Shown here piece by piece: positions 63,597 to 64,000 of a DNA stretch of 64,000 nucleotides (positions within the stretch are counted from its first letter, which is position 1; each line of letters begins with the position of its first letter). The DNA is taken from the NCBI RefSeq assembly GCF_004022265.1, contig NZ_SAVB01000019.1, positions 1 through 64,000 of the forward strand, in the 5' to 3' direction. Made by a program: the position numbers and the translations under genes. Under the pieces are notes generated by a model. That model did not search any database and was not told where the DNA came from. It saw only the letters and a program-made list of their open reading frames with translations. This stretch comes from Paenirhodobacter ferrireducens. Lineage in GTDB: Bacteria; Pseudomonadota; Alphaproteobacteria; Rhodobacterales; Rhodobacteraceae.

Positions 63597-64000
63597 TGAA
63601 GCGCGTCGCCAGTCTGGTCCTCGGCCTCTCCACCCTCGCGGGTGGGGAGGTGCTTGCACAGGATCTACCCGCCCGGAACCTGCCCGCCGGCGACGCCATG
63701 CCCCGAGCCGAGATGGCGCTGGCCGGGCTTGGAAACCCGGTGATGCTGGAACGCTCTGCCCGGTTCGACGTCGAGGGGCCCATGGGCGTGCTGCGGGTGC
63801 TGGTCTCGGCCCCCGATGTCCCGCCCCCGCCCTCGGGCTATGGCGTGATCTATGCAATCGACGCCGGCTGGACCTTCGGCACCTTGCGCGATGCGCTGCG
63901 GCTGCAGGGCGGCGAGAGCCCGCCAGGGGCCACGGTGGTCGTGGCGCTTGGCTGGCCGGCGCCCGATCTGATCGACATGACGCGGCGCGGGCCCGATCTG
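63596..64000 (+). CDS. Secreted siderophore-esterase-like alpha/beta hydrolase (5' part)
   Basis: The first 135 codons are present; the gene runs off the window. A signal peptide (MKRVASLVLGLSTLAGGEVLAQ) is followed by a segment typical of IroE/BesA-type esterases: GYGVIYAIDAGWTFGTLRDA and VVVALGWPAPDLIDMTRRGP. These hydrolyse trilactone or other ester siderophores to release iron. The catalytic Ser-His lie beyond the window. Start codon overlaps the receptor stop, so the two are translationally coupled and likely co-regulated by the AraC protein. Confidence 0.75.
   Translation, partial: MKRVASLVLGLSTLAGGEVLAQDLPARNLPAGDAMPRAEMALAGLGNPVMLERSARFDVEGPMGVLRVLVSAPDVPPPPSGYGVIYAIDAGWTFGTLRDALRLQGGESPPGATVVVALGWPAPDLIDMTRRGPDL

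Overview
The window is a GC-rich stretch of an alphaproteobacterial chromosome. The family Rhodobacteraceae fits best: a Rhodobacter-type gene transfer agent (GTA) cluster lies directly beside cysE, glnB-glnA is paired with NAD(P)HX-repair genes, the E1-beta subunit of pyruvate dehydrogenase carries its own lipoyl domain, and a Rhodobacterales-style fab/mltG cluster is present. Species cannot be assigned from the sequence alone.

Layout. 1-6.2 kb: the end of an IS3-family element, a complete type I restriction-modification locus (hsdM-hsdS-hsdR), and an AT-rich tail with a tandem 10-bp repeat; this looks like an acquired island. 6.4-9.8 kb: a periplasmic YceI protein, an unknown exported protein and the nitrogen-control operon glnB-glnA, with an NtrC-like palindrome shared with the divergent NAD(P)HX epimerase gene. 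9.8-14.0 kb: epimerase and dehydratase as separate genes, a Hint-domain protein ending tail-to-tail on them, decayed transposase genes, and an unknown multi-pass membrane protein. 14.3-16.1 kb: an NsrR-like regulator with an FNR-type site, a tiny Q/P/A-rich ORF behind a clear palindrome, a TfoX C-terminal-domain protein and ndk. 16.3-24.5 kb: ABC-F ATPase, an iron-binding-type periplasmic protein without a transporter, an unknown protein, nucleoside hydrolase, SelO, an EEP-family phosphohydrolase and an EamA transporter. 24.6-38.2 kb: central metabolism and housekeeping (eno, anmK, tyrS, two cyclophilins, pgk, class I fba, a FtsB/DivIC-like protein, and pdhA-pdhB-X-pdhC where X is an unknown membrane protein coupled at both ends), then a CMD-family protein.

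38.2-53.2 kb: cysE and, on the same strand, the whole 17-gene structural GTA cluster, read from terminase small-subunit-like gene (53.2 kb) to host-specificity protein (39.1 kb). 53.4-59.0 kb, same strand: fabD, fabG, acpP, thpR, fabF, mltG, i.e. fatty-acid synthesis plus the terminator of glycan polymerisation. 59.2-64 kb: a cytochrome b561-YceI fusion, then an iron-acquisition unit: an AraC regulator divergent from a TonB-dependent siderophore receptor that is translationally coupled to a secreted siderophore-esterase-like gene cut by the window end.

No tRNA, rRNA or CRISPR array was seen. A hairpin-bearing dispersed repeat (three copies) punctuates gene ends. The least explained items are the membrane protein inside the pdh operon, the small ORF with its palindromic operator, and the unknown multi-pass membrane protein beside the transposon remains.
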